Shown here: piece after piece, positions 17,658-26,670 of the stretch
Numbering within the stretch: position 1 is the first letter of the stretch
Layout of the letters: every line of letters begins with the position of its first letter
Assembly (NCBI RefSeq): GCF_047272945.1
Contig: NZ_JBKOPS010000007.1
Span: 62,001 to 126,000 of the forward strand
Direction: 5' to 3'
Source of the DNA: Rubrolithibacter danxiaensis
Lineage (GTDB): Bacteria > Bacteroidota > Bacteroidia > Sphingobacteriales > Sphingobacteriaceae
DNA length: 64,000 nt
Program-made: the position numbers and the translations under genes
The notes under the pieces: generated by a model
Seen by the model: the letters and a program-made list of their open reading frames with translations, nothing else
Told to the model about the DNA's origin: nothing
Databases searched by the model: none

Positions 17658-18599
17658 ATGTCTGAATTACCTGTTTCCCGTCGTACGCTTTTGAAAGGCC
17701 TTGGTGCTGCCGGCGCCGTTTCTTTTCTTCCTGAAATAAATTATGCTGCTCCAATTCGTAAACCTCAGTTTGAATACTGCCTGAATATGAGTACGATACG
17801 AGGGCATAATTTAGGATTTATCAAAGAACTAGAAACAGCCGCTAAAGCGGGATTTCGATCAGTAGAGATTTGGATAGACACCTTGCAAACTTATTTAAAA
17901 ACCGGAGGGACATTAAAAGACGCAAAAAAACTTATAGATGATTTAGAAATAACTGTGCAAAATGCAATAGGCTTTGCTGAATGGATTACAGATGATAACG
18001 CTGCGAGAAACAAAGGCCTTGAACAGATGAAACGGGAGATGGATATGCTTGCACAGATTGGTTGTAAGCGTACTGCTGCTCCGCCCGTTGGAGCAACACA
18101 GCTGCCTCAATTGGATCTTAAAAAAGTAGCTGAACGTTATCGAACTATTTTGGAAACAGGCGAACAAACAGGTGTCATGCCGCATTTAGAACTTTGGGGA
18201 TTTTCAAAAAACCTGGGGAGTGTAAGCGAAGTTATGTATGTTGCTTTAGAAAGCAATCACCCATCCGCTAAAATCCTGTTGGATGTATTTCACCTGTATA
18301 AAGGTAATTCGGGTTTAAATACGCTGCATTTAGTAAGCCCTTCAGCCGTGGAAATTCTGCATGTTAATGATTATCCGGCAAACGTATCTCCTGAAAAGAT
18401 TACAGACGCTGACAGGATTTATCCCGGTGATGGAGTTGCACCTGTGAGGCAAATTTTAAAAACCTTGACTAGCCCAGGTAAGCCGCTGATTATTTCCCTT
18501 GAAGTGTTTAATAAAACTTATTATTCGCAGGATGCATTGCAAGTAGCACAAACAGGACTTGAAAAAATGAAAGCAATTACCAGAGATATAGAATTATAA
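17658..18599 (+). CDS. sugar phosphate isomerase/epimerase-like TIM-barrel protein with Tat-like signal
   Basis: About 313 residues starting MSELPVSRRTLLKGLGAAGA, a twin-arginine signal. The body is a xylose isomerase-like TIM barrel: EYCLNMSTIRGHNLG, AAKAGFRSVEIWID (metal Glu), LLDVFHLYKGN (metal Asp and His), EILHVNDYPAN (His/Asp) and PLIISLEVFNKTYY (final Glu). These fit the sugar isomerase/epimerase family, whose exported Bacteroidota members often act with Gfo/Idh proteins in glycoside oxidation pathways. I place the start at 17658; upstream codons add a non-signal stretch. A YCII-domain gene follows within 40 bases. Confidence 0.82.
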   Translation: MSELPVSRRTLLKGLGAAGAVSFLPEINYAAPIRKPQFEYCLNMSTIRGHNLGFIKELETAAKAGFRSVEIWIDTLQTYLKTGGTLKDAKKLIDDLEITVQNAIGFAEWITDDNAARNKGLEQMKREMDMLAQIGCKRTAAPPVGATQLPQLDLKKVAERYRTILETGEQTGVMPHLELWGFSKNLGSVSEVMYVALESNHPSAKILLDVFHLYKGNSGLNTLHLVSPSAVEILHVNDYPANVSPEKITDADRIYPGDGVAPVRQILKTLTSPGKPLIISLEVFNKTYYSQDALQVAQTGLEKMKAITRDIEL

Positions 18600-18636
18600 G
18601 CTCAAATAATGGATAAAAAATATCGTACTGCATCTG

Positions 18637-18918
18637 GTGCCGTCACGGCCGGATTTGGCAGAAACAATGACCGAAAATGAGCGGAATATTATGCTTCAAC
18701 ATGTTAGCTACTGGACCGAATATATGAATCGAGGTGTTGCTCTTGTTTTTGGACCTGTGTTTGATCCTAAGGGTACATACGGTCTTGGTATAATTGCTGT
18801 TGATTCTGAAGAGCAATTAACTGCCTTTATTGAAAATGATCCTGCAGGAAAAATTAACAGGTACGAATACTATCCTATGAGGGCAGTTTTACCATCAAAT
18901 ACAACGGATTTATTATAA
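18637..18918 (+). CDS. YCII-related domain protein with an apparent one-base frameshift at its start
   Basis: The readable frame contains the YCII (dimeric alpha-beta barrel) pattern: PSRPDLAETMTENERNIMLQ, HVSYW, LVFGPVFDPKGTYGLGIIAVD and YEYYPMRAVL. Its only ATG-type start is a GTG at 18637, which cuts the first strand. In the same frame, codons upstream read KNIVLHLV, as the family expects, but end at a TAA. The ATG at 18609 is one frame off: removing one A from the A6 run at 18615-18620 would give MDKNIVLHLVPSRP and restore the gene. So either the gene is frameshifted, the tract slips during transcription, or the base is a sequencing error. The family's enzymatic role is unclear. Confidence 0.7.
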   Translation: MPSRPDLAETMTENERNIMLQHVSYWTEYMNRGVALVFGPVFDPKGTYGLGIIAVDSEEQLTAFIENDPAGKINRYEYYPMRAVLPSNTTDLL

Positions 18919-18929
18919 ATACATTCCAA

Positions 18930-19718
18930 TCAGAAACTTTCTATTAAATTGTTTAAACGCCGGAATACGGCATTTTTTACCCTAAAAATTGGAAAAAGCT
19001 TATTTCGCATTAACGCAGCTTTTCCAAACCGGAATTTCATTCCTTCTTCAATAGAATATTTGCAGGGGTTACATATTCCGCAGGGATGGTTTGCAATAGG
19101 CTGGTGACAAAACCAGGTGCTCATCATTATATCTAACACCTCTTTTTCCTCTGCATATTTCATCATTTGAACTTTTGACCAGTTTAGTATCGGAAAACGA
19201 AAATAGGAAAAAATAGAGGCGTTACTTTCGTCCGGTTTATCTTCATCCATTTCAAAATATTCCCCAATAAGAGGACTTTGCTTTTTAACAACCTTATTTT
19301 TAATAAAATAGTGTGCCTTGTCGTCTACGTGAATAGCAAGCTCCAAACCTGAAATTTGCTGTGTATAAGCAAGACGTGAAAGAAAATCGTACTGTCGTCC
19401 TATAAATGATTCCTGTTTCAAAGCTTTAAGTTTGTTAGACAATTCCGGAACCTCGGGAATATCAAGCCTGGAATAATAATTATGAGGAAGAATACGGTTA
19501 CCTGTACCGGGAAACTTTTCTTCAATTTTATGGCGAATCTTATTCATTGTTGTTATTTCCATTAACGTGGAAGCTCGTTCCGGATCGATAATATATACAG
19601 GCTGAATAATTGCGTCTGTTTCTATTATTAACTGGATTAACCGGAAGGTAGAATCCCATCCTCCTGTCCACAGTAAATTTACCGGAGAAGTTTGAGGCTT
19701 TACGGCAGAAGAGTTCAT
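18930..19718 (-). CDS. QueC-like PP-loop ATP pyrophosphatase with C-x8-C-x2-C-x2-C zinc site
   Basis: 262 residues. Near the N-terminus LLWTGGWDSTFRL is a PP-loop (GGxDST) for ATP activation. Near the C-terminus four cysteines lie at spacing C-x8-C-x2-C-x2-C (FCHQPIANHPCGICNPC), the same spacing as the zinc site of 7-cyano-7-deazaguanine synthase QueC. The middle differs from standard QueC and the length is greater. No queD, queE or queF is adjacent. It may activate a carboxylate on another substrate; QueC-like proteins also occur in some defence systems, but none of their partners is here. It is convergent with the YCII gene (11 bases between stops). Confidence 0.72.
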   Translation of the reverse strand: MNSSAVKPQTSPVNLLWTGGWDSTFRLIQLIIETDAIIQPVYIIDPERASTLMEITTMNKIRHKIEEKFPGTGNRILPHNYYSRLDIPEVPELSNKLKALKQESFIGRQYDFLSRLAYTQQISGLELAIHVDDKAHYFIKNKVVKKQSPLIGEYFEMDEDKPDESNASIFSYFRFPILNWSKVQMMKYAEEKEVLDIMMSTWFCHQPIANHPCGICNPCKYSIEEGMKFRFGKAALMRNKLFPIFRVKNAVFRRLNNLIESF

Positions 19719-19907
19719 GGAGTAGATTATTGAAATTTGAATAGCTTTAAAAACACCTTCGGACAGATAAAGTTTACGTTATTTAACGTTGGCTAACTTT
19801 TAATTCTTAATTCAAGAAAAAACAGTAAAATCTTAGATACTAAAATACATTTAAAAACATCTATCTTTAATTTCGTCATCTCCTAACCTTTTATAATTCG
19901 AGTTTAT

Positions 19908-21275
19908 ATGGATAATTTCAACATCAGTCGTCGTCGTTTTCTTCAGGGCACTACCGCCACCCTTGCCCTTTCTGCACTTGGCGCCAGCGGAATGGATATT
20001 ATTAATCCTGCAAAACAGTATCGTGTAGGACTGATAGGAACCGGCTGGTATGGAAAAAGCGACTTATTTCGCTTAATACAGGTAGCGCCGGTTAATGTAG
20101 TTGCGCTATGTGATGCTGATAAAAATATGCTGGCAAATGCGGCAAAAATGGTTAGCCAACGGCAAAAATCCGGAAAAACTCCGCGTCTTTATGGTGACTA
20201 CCATAAAATGCTTGCTGAAAATGAATTCGATATTGTTCTTATTGGCACTCCCGATCATTGGCATGCCCTGCAAACAATTGAAGCTCTTAAGTCCGGGGCG
20301 AATGTGTATGTTCAAAAGCCAATAAGTGTGGACGTGATGGAAGGAGAAGCGATGGTTGCCGCTGCACGTAAATATAACAAGGTTGTTCAGGTTGGAACAC
20401 AGCGTAAAAGTACGCCCCACCTGATCGATGCAAAGAAAAATATTGTGGATGCAGGGTTACTTGGTAAAATATCTCATGTAGAAATGTGCTGCTATTATCA
20501 TATGCGAAACAACGGAAATCCACCTGTGCAGCCTGTGCCTGATTTTCTGGATTATGAAATGTGGACCGGCCCCGCTCCTCTCCGTCCCTATGACGGAATT
20601 CCGCATGTAAGATGGTGGCGAACTTTTATGGAATATGGAAACGGCATTATGGGAGATATGTGCATTCACATGTTCGATACTGTGCGTTGGATGCTTAAAC
20701 TGGGCTGGCCCAAAAAGATCAGTTCTACCGGGGGTATTTTTGTTGATAAGGAAGGAAAGTCAACTATTTCAGATACACAAACAGCCATTTTCGAATACGA
20801 GAACCTGAATTGCGTATGGCAGCACCGCAGTTGGGGGACTTCTGCCGATCCGGAATATCCCTGGGCTTTTACTTTATACGGAGAAAAGGGAACACTAAAG
20901 GCAAGTACTATGCAATATGATTTTATCCCTGAAGGAAAAGGTGAAAAGATTCACAAAGATGTGGTTTACGAAAAAGAAAAGTATCCTGAAGATCTTACTG
21001 AACCGCAAATAGAATTAAATGCAGCTCCTGCCACCCGCTTGCACATGATAAATTTCCTGGAAGCTATAAAAAATGGAAACCGGCCTGTAGCGGATATAGA
21101 AGAAGGACACATTTCAACAGCCAGCTGCATTTTAGCTAACTTGTCTATGAAAACCGGACGCCCTTTAGTTTACGATCCTAAAACCAGACAAATTATAAAC
21201 GATCCGGAAGCAAATGCACTTCTTCAGCGGCCTTATCGTCAACCATGGATTCATCCGCATCCCGATAAGGTATAA
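19908..21275 (+). CDS. Gfo/Idh/MocA family oxidoreductase with Tat signal
   Basis: 455 residues. The signal MDNFNISRRRFLQGTTATLA contains RRRFL. Then comes a Rossmann fold (RVGLIGTGWYGKSDLFRL), the active-site variant VYVQKPISVDVMEGE (QKP rather than EKP), and a long C-terminal domain including MGDMCIHMFDTVRWMLKLGWP. The length and the tail PYRQPWIHPHPDKV fit the long exported subgroup typical of Bacteroidota sugar catabolism. It is probably periplasmic and NAD(P)-dependent. It is a single-gene unit. Confidence 0.87.
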   Translation: MDNFNISRRRFLQGTTATLALSALGASGMDIINPAKQYRVGLIGTGWYGKSDLFRLIQVAPVNVVALCDADKNMLANAAKMVSQRQKSGKTPRLYGDYHKMLAENEFDIVLIGTPDHWHALQTIEALKSGANVYVQKPISVDVMEGEAMVAAARKYNKVVQVGTQRKSTPHLIDAKKNIVDAGLLGKISHVEMCCYYHMRNNGNPPVQPVPDFLDYEMWTGPAPLRPYDGIPHVRWWRTFMEYGNGIMGDMCIHMFDTVRWMLKLGWPKKISSTGGIFVDKEGKSTISDTQTAIFEYENLNCVWQHRSWGTSADPEYPWAFTLYGEKGTLKASTMQYDFIPEGKGEKIHKDVVYEKEKYPEDLTEPQIELNAAPATRLHMINFLEAIKNGNRPVADIEEGHISTASCILANLSMKTGRPLVYDPKTRQIINDPEANALLQRPYRQPWIHPHPDKV

Positions 21276-21345
21276 AGAAGATTTAAACGCTCTCTTTTAT
21301 CTGTCAAGCTTTTCATCAGGTATAGATTATATTAAAAGACACTAA

Positions 21346-23070
21346 CTATTCAAGTGGCAAAATAATTTCAAAAACAGAACCTTTTCCAACTTCACTTTGC
21401 ACAGTAATTTCTCCGTGATGTTGTTTTATTATTTCGCTGGAAATGTACAAGCCCATACCCAAGCCCGAAAGAATTGGAGAAAGCTCCTTTGCTCTGAAAA
21501 ACTTCTCAAAAATCTGTTTCTGATTTTCTTTTGAAATGCCTATTCCTTTGTCCTTTACCTTTATTATAACCTTTTTCTTCAAAAGTTCTACTTCTACAAA
21601 AACTTTATCCTGCCCCGGTGAATATTTAATGGCATTTACCAGGAAGTTTGAAAGGGCTTGTTCCAGTCTGAACTTGTCGCCTTTTAGTGTTATATCCGGA
21701 ATTATTGCAGGTTTTATTATTTCATGACTTGCAAACATGTGTCCAACGTTTTCTACACTATCAGCAATAAGGTCTTTAAGCAAAAATGTACTGATATTTA
21801 ACTGCAGTTTTCCCGACTGGATTTTCGAAACGTCCAGCAGGTCGGCTATTAAGTTATTTAACTTTTGAATCTGCGTATTGGCTTTAGCTGCAAAAACACG
21901 TTCCTTTTCTTTTAATTCTGCCCTTTCAAGAAGTTGAAAATAGGCTTTTATACTTGTTAAAGGTGTTTTAAGTTCATGGCTTGCGATCCCGATAAACTCA
22001 TCTTTTTTATTTTCCAGTTCTTTTGTGAGAACTAATTCTTTATCAACATCCTTTTTCCGTTTAATAAAACCTAAACTTATCATAAATAATAAGGAAGAGA
22101 TTGCTAAGCCAAAAAATAAAACCAGTATTGGCTGACGCTTTTCTATTGCAGACCCGAAATTTGGCCGGGTGGTAACATGTATGTGCCATGGAGTACCAAT
22201 ATTATTAATAACGGTGTCGGCATAGATGTCTTTTTCATAATTTTTATACTTACGGGCAGCATGTAAAACAGAATCTGAGTTATAGAGAAGGCTTTCTTCT
22301 TCAACTGTATTACCATCATAAATCTCTATATCAACATCGTCAAACTGTTTTAATACCGCATTCATCAAATCATACGCCCTGAAGGCGTTATATACAAACC
22401 CAATAATGTTCTTTTTACGGTCTGCCACAGATTTGATGATTTCGTTATTCTTGTACACGGGCAGGTATAATAAAAACCCCGGTTGTACATTCTGATTGGT
22501 TTCCTGGACAAGTTTAACTTTACGGCTCAATGCCGCTTTGCCTGTTATAATTGCCCTGTCCATAGCTTCACGGCGTATCGTTTCGCTATACATATCAAAG
22601 CCAAGTGCCCGCAGATTGCGAAAATCCAACGGTTCAATAAAGATTATTGGAGAAAGGTAATTATTCTTAAATGTAGATCTGATTTTGAAATTTGGAAACC
22701 CCGTTTTTCTTAGCGACTGTTCGACCTGTCTGCTTTCAGGTTTAGGAATGTAGCGTGCATATGCAATAGCCTGAATCCCGGGATAGTTAGAAGAAACCTT
22801 TAAATTTTCCGTATACGATTTCCAATCTTTTGCGGTAACACTATCGGAGGCATAAAAAACAGCCTTACATCCCTGTAAAATCTGTACATAATCTATTATC
22901 CGGGTTCGTACAGTTTCGGTTATACGCTGAATCCTGATTTCAAAAAGCTTCGCCCTTTGTGTTTTAAAAGAAACAGTGGATTCATAAAATGCGTAAAAAG
23001 AAAAAGCAATTAAAGATACCAGAATAAGAAAAGCAGGATAATAAGTACGTAAAAAACTCTTTATTTTCAT
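21346..23070 (-). CDS. CHASE-domain membrane sensor histidine kinase (orphan)
   Basis: About 574 residues from the ATG at 23070. Two membrane helices (about residues 8-28 and 322-342) flank an extracytoplasmic CHASE domain with the diagnostic FDMYSETIRREAMDRAIITG block. Then come HisKA (GIASHELKTPLTSIKAYFQ) and HATPase (NFLVNAIKYSPGQD, KGIGISKENQKQIFEKFF, GLGMGLYISSEII). CHASE domains bind small ligands such as cytokinin-like molecules or peptides. No response regulator is encoded nearby, and the histidine kinase core is closely similar to that of the kinase at 13.96-15.99 kb. An upstream TTG at 23079 is a weaker start. Confidence 0.9.
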   Translation of the reverse strand: MKIKSFLRTYYPAFLILVSLIAFSFYAFYESTVSFKTQRAKLFEIRIQRITETVRTRIIDYVQILQGCKAVFYASDSVTAKDWKSYTENLKVSSNYPGIQAIAYARYIPKPESRQVEQSLRKTGFPNFKIRSTFKNNYLSPIIFIEPLDFRNLRALGFDMYSETIRREAMDRAIITGKAALSRKVKLVQETNQNVQPGFLLYLPVYKNNEIIKSVADRKKNIIGFVYNAFRAYDLMNAVLKQFDDVDIEIYDGNTVEEESLLYNSDSVLHAARKYKNYEKDIYADTVINNIGTPWHIHVTTRPNFGSAIEKRQPILVLFFGLAISSLLFMISLGFIKRKKDVDKELVLTKELENKKDEFIGIASHELKTPLTSIKAYFQLLERAELKEKERVFAAKANTQIQKLNNLIADLLDVSKIQSGKLQLNISTFLLKDLIADSVENVGHMFASHEIIKPAIIPDITLKGDKFRLEQALSNFLVNAIKYSPGQDKVFVEVELLKKKVIIKVKDKGIGISKENQKQIFEKFFRAKELSPILSGLGMGLYISSEIIKQHHGEITVQSEVGKGSVFEIILPLE

Positions 23071-23331
23071 AAGCACCAAGGAAAATATCCTGTTAAATGC
23101 GTTTTAATTCTTCCTGTATTAATAACCGGAAGTGCTGATATATTTTAAATATTCAGATAGCCGTTACTTTATTAATAGTAAAAAAAACAGATAGTTTTTA
23201 AAAATAAACAGTGTTATAAAAGCACAGGAAATATACAATATCGTTATTATTAACTTTTTATTTTTAACAATTTCTATTAGTTATACCAAATCCAGAGTTA
23301 TTAATGATTGTAAAAAACAAATAACGCAAAA

Positions 23332-24582
23332 TTAATCTAACATCAAAGTGTCGTTATCATCTATTAAATTCATCTGAATCGTATCACTTCCGGCAATGCC
23401 TTCAATAGAACCACGAATATGAGCAGCATTCAGTAAAACTTTTTCCAACTGCTTTTCACGTGCTTTCCATAACTTCTCCATTGCTTCGCGTTCTTTTTGA
23501 ATAGATAAGCGCATGCTCATAAAACCCTCCCTGATGGCTTTCCATTGTTCGGAAAATTCAGAACTTGTTAAATAATCGTACAGCATTTGCATCTTTTCAC
23601 CCTTATTTTCCTGTGATACGGAAACACTATAAAGTTTGATTATACTGTCTCGCAGGATAAAGGCTACCGCTTTTGCTTCTTCAAAAGAACAGATCCAAAC
23701 ACCATCTTTTTGTCCGAAACAATCCATTCCCTTTGGATAGCATTGCGAAACAATAACGGCTACATCAACACCCATGCTGCGCATATCTTTTTTCAGTTTC
23801 TCTATCCAGTCTCCCGAAAAATCTTTAGTGCGCTTACTTTCATAAATTATTTTGCCGCATTCCTGTCCAAACTGGTTGCGTACGGTTTGAACGCAATCAG
23901 CACCTCTTACGCCCTTGCCTACTTCGGTTATTATATCAAAAGGGAACGAAGTACGAAGCAGCTCTTCCAGAATTAATTCCTGTACTTCTCCCTGCAATTG
24001 CATCGATCCCTGTTCTGCTTTGCGTTTCATCTCGTCCGCCAGTTTTTTCTGATCTTCAAGCTGTTTTTCAAGTTCACGCAAGCGTAATTGAAATTCAGTT
24101 TCTTTAATCTGATTCTTTTCAAACTCCTGCTTTTTTATCTGCTCGGCAAGCTGATTCCTTTCTTCCTGTAGTTTACGCTGCAAATTAATTTCAAATTCCT
24201 CTTCCTTATTTTTAAGTTCCTGCATTTTTTTGAGAAACTCAAGTTCTTTCAGCCTCGATTCCTTTAGCTTTTCTTCGGCTTCCTTATTGGAGTATTCCAG
24301 CAGATGGAGTTTGTTTTCATAATCGGAGGAAATGGTTTTACGCAGATTCTCTTCCAGTTCCTTTTGTACTCTGCTTTTTTCCTCAGCTATTTTTTTATCA
24401 AATTCCTCCTGCTGCTGCAGCGCTTTCCTGTTAAATTCTTCTAATTTTCGTTGAAACTCATCTTCCTTTTCCTTTTTAAAAGAGTTCATTTTCTCGCGAA
24501 GCTCTTTCTTATATTCCTCAGTCATAACCTCTTCTATCGGGAAAAGATAACCGCAGCCCGGACACTTTACTTCTGTTGCCAT
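23332..24582 (-). CDS. DUF2130 coiled-coil protein with N-terminal zinc knuckle
   Basis: 416 residues. An N-terminal CPGCGYLFP could hold part of a zinc site. Residues about 20-205 form a long, highly charged coiled coil (Lys/Glu/Gln-rich). The C-terminal half is the DUF2130 domain: SFPFDIITEVGKGVRGADCVQ, GKIIYESKRTKDFSGDWIEKL, VIVSQCYPKGMDCFGQKDGVW. The ESKRxK core resembles a restriction-endonuclease-like (PD-(D/E)xK) fold, so a nuclease role is possible but unproved. No signal peptide is seen. Confidence 0.85.
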   Translation of the reverse strand: MATEVKCPGCGYLFPIEEVMTEEYKKELREKMNSFKKEKEDEFQRKLEEFNRKALQQQEEFDKKIAEEKSRVQKELEENLRKTISSDYENKLHLLEYSNKEAEEKLKESRLKELEFLKKMQELKNKEEEFEINLQRKLQEERNQLAEQIKKQEFEKNQIKETEFQLRLRELEKQLEDQKKLADEMKRKAEQGSMQLQGEVQELILEELLRTSFPFDIITEVGKGVRGADCVQTVRNQFGQECGKIIYESKRTKDFSGDWIEKLKKDMRSMGVDVAVIVSQCYPKGMDCFGQKDGVWICSFEEAKAVAFILRDSIIKLYSVSVSQENKGEKMQMLYDYLTSSEFSEQWKAIREGFMSMRLSIQKEREAMEKLWKAREKQLEKVLLNAAHIRGSIEGIAGSDTIQMNLIDDNDTLMLD

Positions 24583-24656
24583 ACTTAAAATTTGAAAGCT
24601 GAATTTAGGGAAAATATAGATTCAATCCTTTTATTTCAAACACAGATTAAAAAAAG

Positions 24657-24678
24657 AAAGAGGACAAATGCCCTCTTT
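24657..24678 (-). terminator. terminator of the HAD hydrolase gene
   Basis: A 7-bp stem AAAGAGG/CCTCTTT with an 8-base loop; the minus-strand tail is TTTCTTTTTTTAATC, rich in T. Located 51 bases after the stop at 24729. Confidence 0.72.
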
Positions 24679-24728
24679 AGTGAATCAGTAAGTATTTATT
24701 AAATTCTTCTTTTGGATTGAAGCGCAAT

Positions 24729-25337
24729 CTATATAACAACACCACATTCGTTCAGTGCTGCTTTTAATTTTTCCGAAGAAATAAAATGAATCGTATTGAT
24801 GCCCATTTTTTCTGCTCCTTCAAGATTTCGCTGGTTATCATCGATAAAAATTGAATTGGCAGGAACTATAGAATACCTGTCTATAATAAGCTGATAAAAT
24901 TCGGGAAAGGGCTTTCTTGATTTTTCGGTTCCGGATACTACAATTCCGTCAAACCAATGCAGAAATTCGTACCGGCTTTGGGCAACAGGAAAAGTCTCAT
25001 GCGACCAATTTGTTAAACCGTAGAGTTTATACTTGCCGCTTTCTTTCAGTTTTTTCAAAATTTCAACAGTTCCTTCAAAAACGCCTCCAAGCATTTCTTC
25101 CCACCTGTCATAATAAGCCCGGATATTTATTTCATGATCAGGATATTTTTCTATTAAAAACTCGGTAGCTTCTTTTAAAGATCTTCCGGCATCCTGTTCC
25201 TCATTCCAATCGGGAGTGCAAATTGTTCCAAGAAACTCGTTCATTTCATCTTCATCCTTGAATATCTTTTTATATAAATACTTAGGATTCCAGTCAATTA
25301 ATACTCCGCCAAAATCGAATATAATGGTATCAATCAT
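24729..25337 (-). CDS. HAD-superfamily hydrolase (subfamily IA phosphatase)
   Basis: 202 residues. Motif I FDFGGVLIDWNP holds the nucleophile Asp, but the usual second Asp (DxD) is replaced by Gly, as in YihX-type sugar phosphatases and some dehalogenases. Motif II GLTNWSHETFP has the Thr; motif III is KSRKPFPEFY (Lys) and motif IV FIDDNQRNLEGAE carries the two acidic residues. The cap domain is helical between residues 20 and 85. It probably dephosphorylates a small sugar phosphate in the cytoplasm. A terminator follows, and the next gene downstream is on the same strand. Confidence 0.85.
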   Translation of the reverse strand: MIDTIIFDFGGVLIDWNPKYLYKKIFKDEDEMNEFLGTICTPDWNEEQDAGRSLKEATEFLIEKYPDHEINIRAYYDRWEEMLGGVFEGTVEILKKLKESGKYKLYGLTNWSHETFPVAQSRYEFLHWFDGIVVSGTEKSRKPFPEFYQLIIDRYSIVPANSIFIDDNQRNLEGAEKMGINTIHFISSEKLKAALNECGVVI

Positions 25338-25365
25338 ATTTTAAAATTTGCTGTAAGATTAAAAA

Positions 25366-25395
25366 AATAGTCCGAAATACCTATTTCAGACTATT
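25366..25395 (-). terminator. terminator after the 86-aa acidic protein gene
   Basis: A long hairpin: AATAGTC/GACTATT, one mismatch, then GAAATA/TATTTC (arms 25366-25379 and 25382-25395), with TTTTTTTAATC following on the minus strand. Confidence 0.72.
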
Positions 25396-25413
25396 AATCA
25401 TGTTACAGAAACA

Positions 25414-25674
25414 TTAAACAGAATCGTTTAAATCCTCCATATCCGAATTTTGTTCAGTCATTCCTGGAAACAATCGTTTAACTTCATCTTCATCCAGGTC
25501 ATTTTCCGGATCTTCCATTTTGTCATTATCGTTTGTACTATCGCTGTTATTTTCTATGTTCTCACTATTTACAATATCTTCTTCGGGCTCCAGATCTTCT
25601 TCATTTAATTCATTAGGGCCTGTAAGCGATAAATCTTCATTTTCTTCCGGAAATTCTTCTTCATGTAATTTCAT
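25414..25674 (-). CDS. small, extremely acidic hypothetical protein (86 aa)
   Basis: Asp and Glu make up a very large share of the sequence, with many Asn; there are no Cys and only a handful of basic residues. It is probably intrinsically disordered. There is no signal peptide and no recognisable motif. A start at 25674 (MKLHEEEFPEEN) and a dedicated terminator support expression. Possible roles for such proteins include nucleoid- or histone-like mimicry, metal buffering or chaperoning, but none is indicated by context. Confidence 0.55.
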   Translation of the reverse strand: MKLHEEEFPEENEDLSLTGPNELNEEDLEPEEDIVNSENIENNSDSTNDNDKMEDPENDLDEDEVKRLFPGMTEQNSDMEDLNDSV

Positions 25675-25739
25675 AGTTGTTGGTTTTGATGTTACGATAT
25701 AACAACAGAAGAGAGATTGTGTTGACTTTCAGTATCTCA

Positions 25740-26660
25740 TTAAACTTTATTTCGATAAGAGGATATGTTTACCAGAACTACTCCTGCCAGGATTATTACT
25801 AATGCAATCAGCATACTACCGGAAATATTCTCATGTAATATTAACCAGCCGAGCAACACCGCTACAGCCGGATTTACATAAGCATACGTACTTACCTGCG
25901 AGGCAGGGCGAATGTTTAACAGCCATATATAAGAAAGATAACCAATCAGTGAGCCAAAAAGAATGAGGTACGCAAGTCCGAGAATTGAACCGGTGGTTAT
26001 AGCTGAAAAATGCAACTCTTTCCACTCACCAAGAGCAATACCAAGTATCATACAGGCAATTCCACCAGCAATCATTTGAATACTTACCCTTTTAAAAAAA
26101 GAAATTGAAGGTGATTTATTCCTTGAATACAAAGAACCTAAAGCCCAGCAGATATTTCCAGCTATTAAAATAAAAAAGCTAAATAGCACGGATGAATTGA
26201 TAGTATCTCCGTCCTGTCGCACGGAGATGAGGAGAATGACCCCTGAAAATCCGATCAGCAACCCTGCAACAGATTTAATATCCCTAAGCGTGTTTTTCCA
26301 GTTCCGGAAATCAAAAAGTGTGATCCAGATTGGCATTGATGCTACAAATATGGAAACCACACTTGTTGAAAGAGTTTGCTGAACCCATAAAATAGATCCC
26401 AGGCCGCCGAATATTAATAATAAGCCGGCAAAGACATTTTGCATCCAGTCATTTTTGGTAATACTGCTTTTTTCTTTAATACTGGTCCACAAAAAAAGTA
26501 AGAAGCCGGCGGTTATAAAACGTGTGCCTCCCATAAGCAACGGCGGTATTGTTTTCATAGCCACGGCATTCGCCAGGTAGGTAGATCCCCAAATAATGTA
26601 TATAGCAGCAAAAGCAAGAATAATACGTAAGCCGGATGCTGAATGAGAAGTGTTTTCCAA
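25740..26660 (-). CDS. EamA/DMT-family transporter
   Basis: About 306 residues with ten membrane helices in two similar halves. Typical EamA features are the start IIWGSTYLANAVAMKTIPPLL, TRFITAGFLLFLW, and the second-half entry GLAYLILFGSLIGYLSYIWLL and NPAVAVLLGWLILHENI. It probably exports or exchanges a small metabolite. No ATG lies at the family N-terminus. I choose the TTG at 26660 (MENTSHSASGLR), 10 bases after the PhoH stop; a TTG at 26699 would overlap that gene. Likely co-transcribed with it. Confidence 0.82.
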   Translation of the reverse strand: MENTSHSASGLRIILAFAAIYIIWGSTYLANAVAMKTIPPLLMGGTRFITAGFLLFLWTSIKEKSSITKNDWMQNVFAGLLLIFGGLGSILWVQQTLSTSVVSIFVASMPIWITLFDFRNWKNTLRDIKSVAGLLIGFSGVILLISVRQDGDTINSSVLFSFFILIAGNICWALGSLYSRNKSPSISFFKRVSIQMIAGGIACMILGIALGEWKELHFSAITTGSILGLAYLILFGSLIGYLSYIWLLNIRPASQVSTYAYVNPAVAVLLGWLILHENISGSMLIALVIILAGVVLVNISSYRNKV

Positions 26661-26670
26661 TTTATAATTC

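Noticed and set aside
18930..19718. QatC-type defence gene
   Set aside because: None of the QatA, QatB or QatD partners is nearby; the neighbours are metabolic genes.
23080..23331. Possible riboswitch or promoter hub in the 252-base AT-rich spacer before the CHASE kinase
   Set aside because: Only AT-rich sequence without clear hairpins or -7/-33 boxes could be seen.
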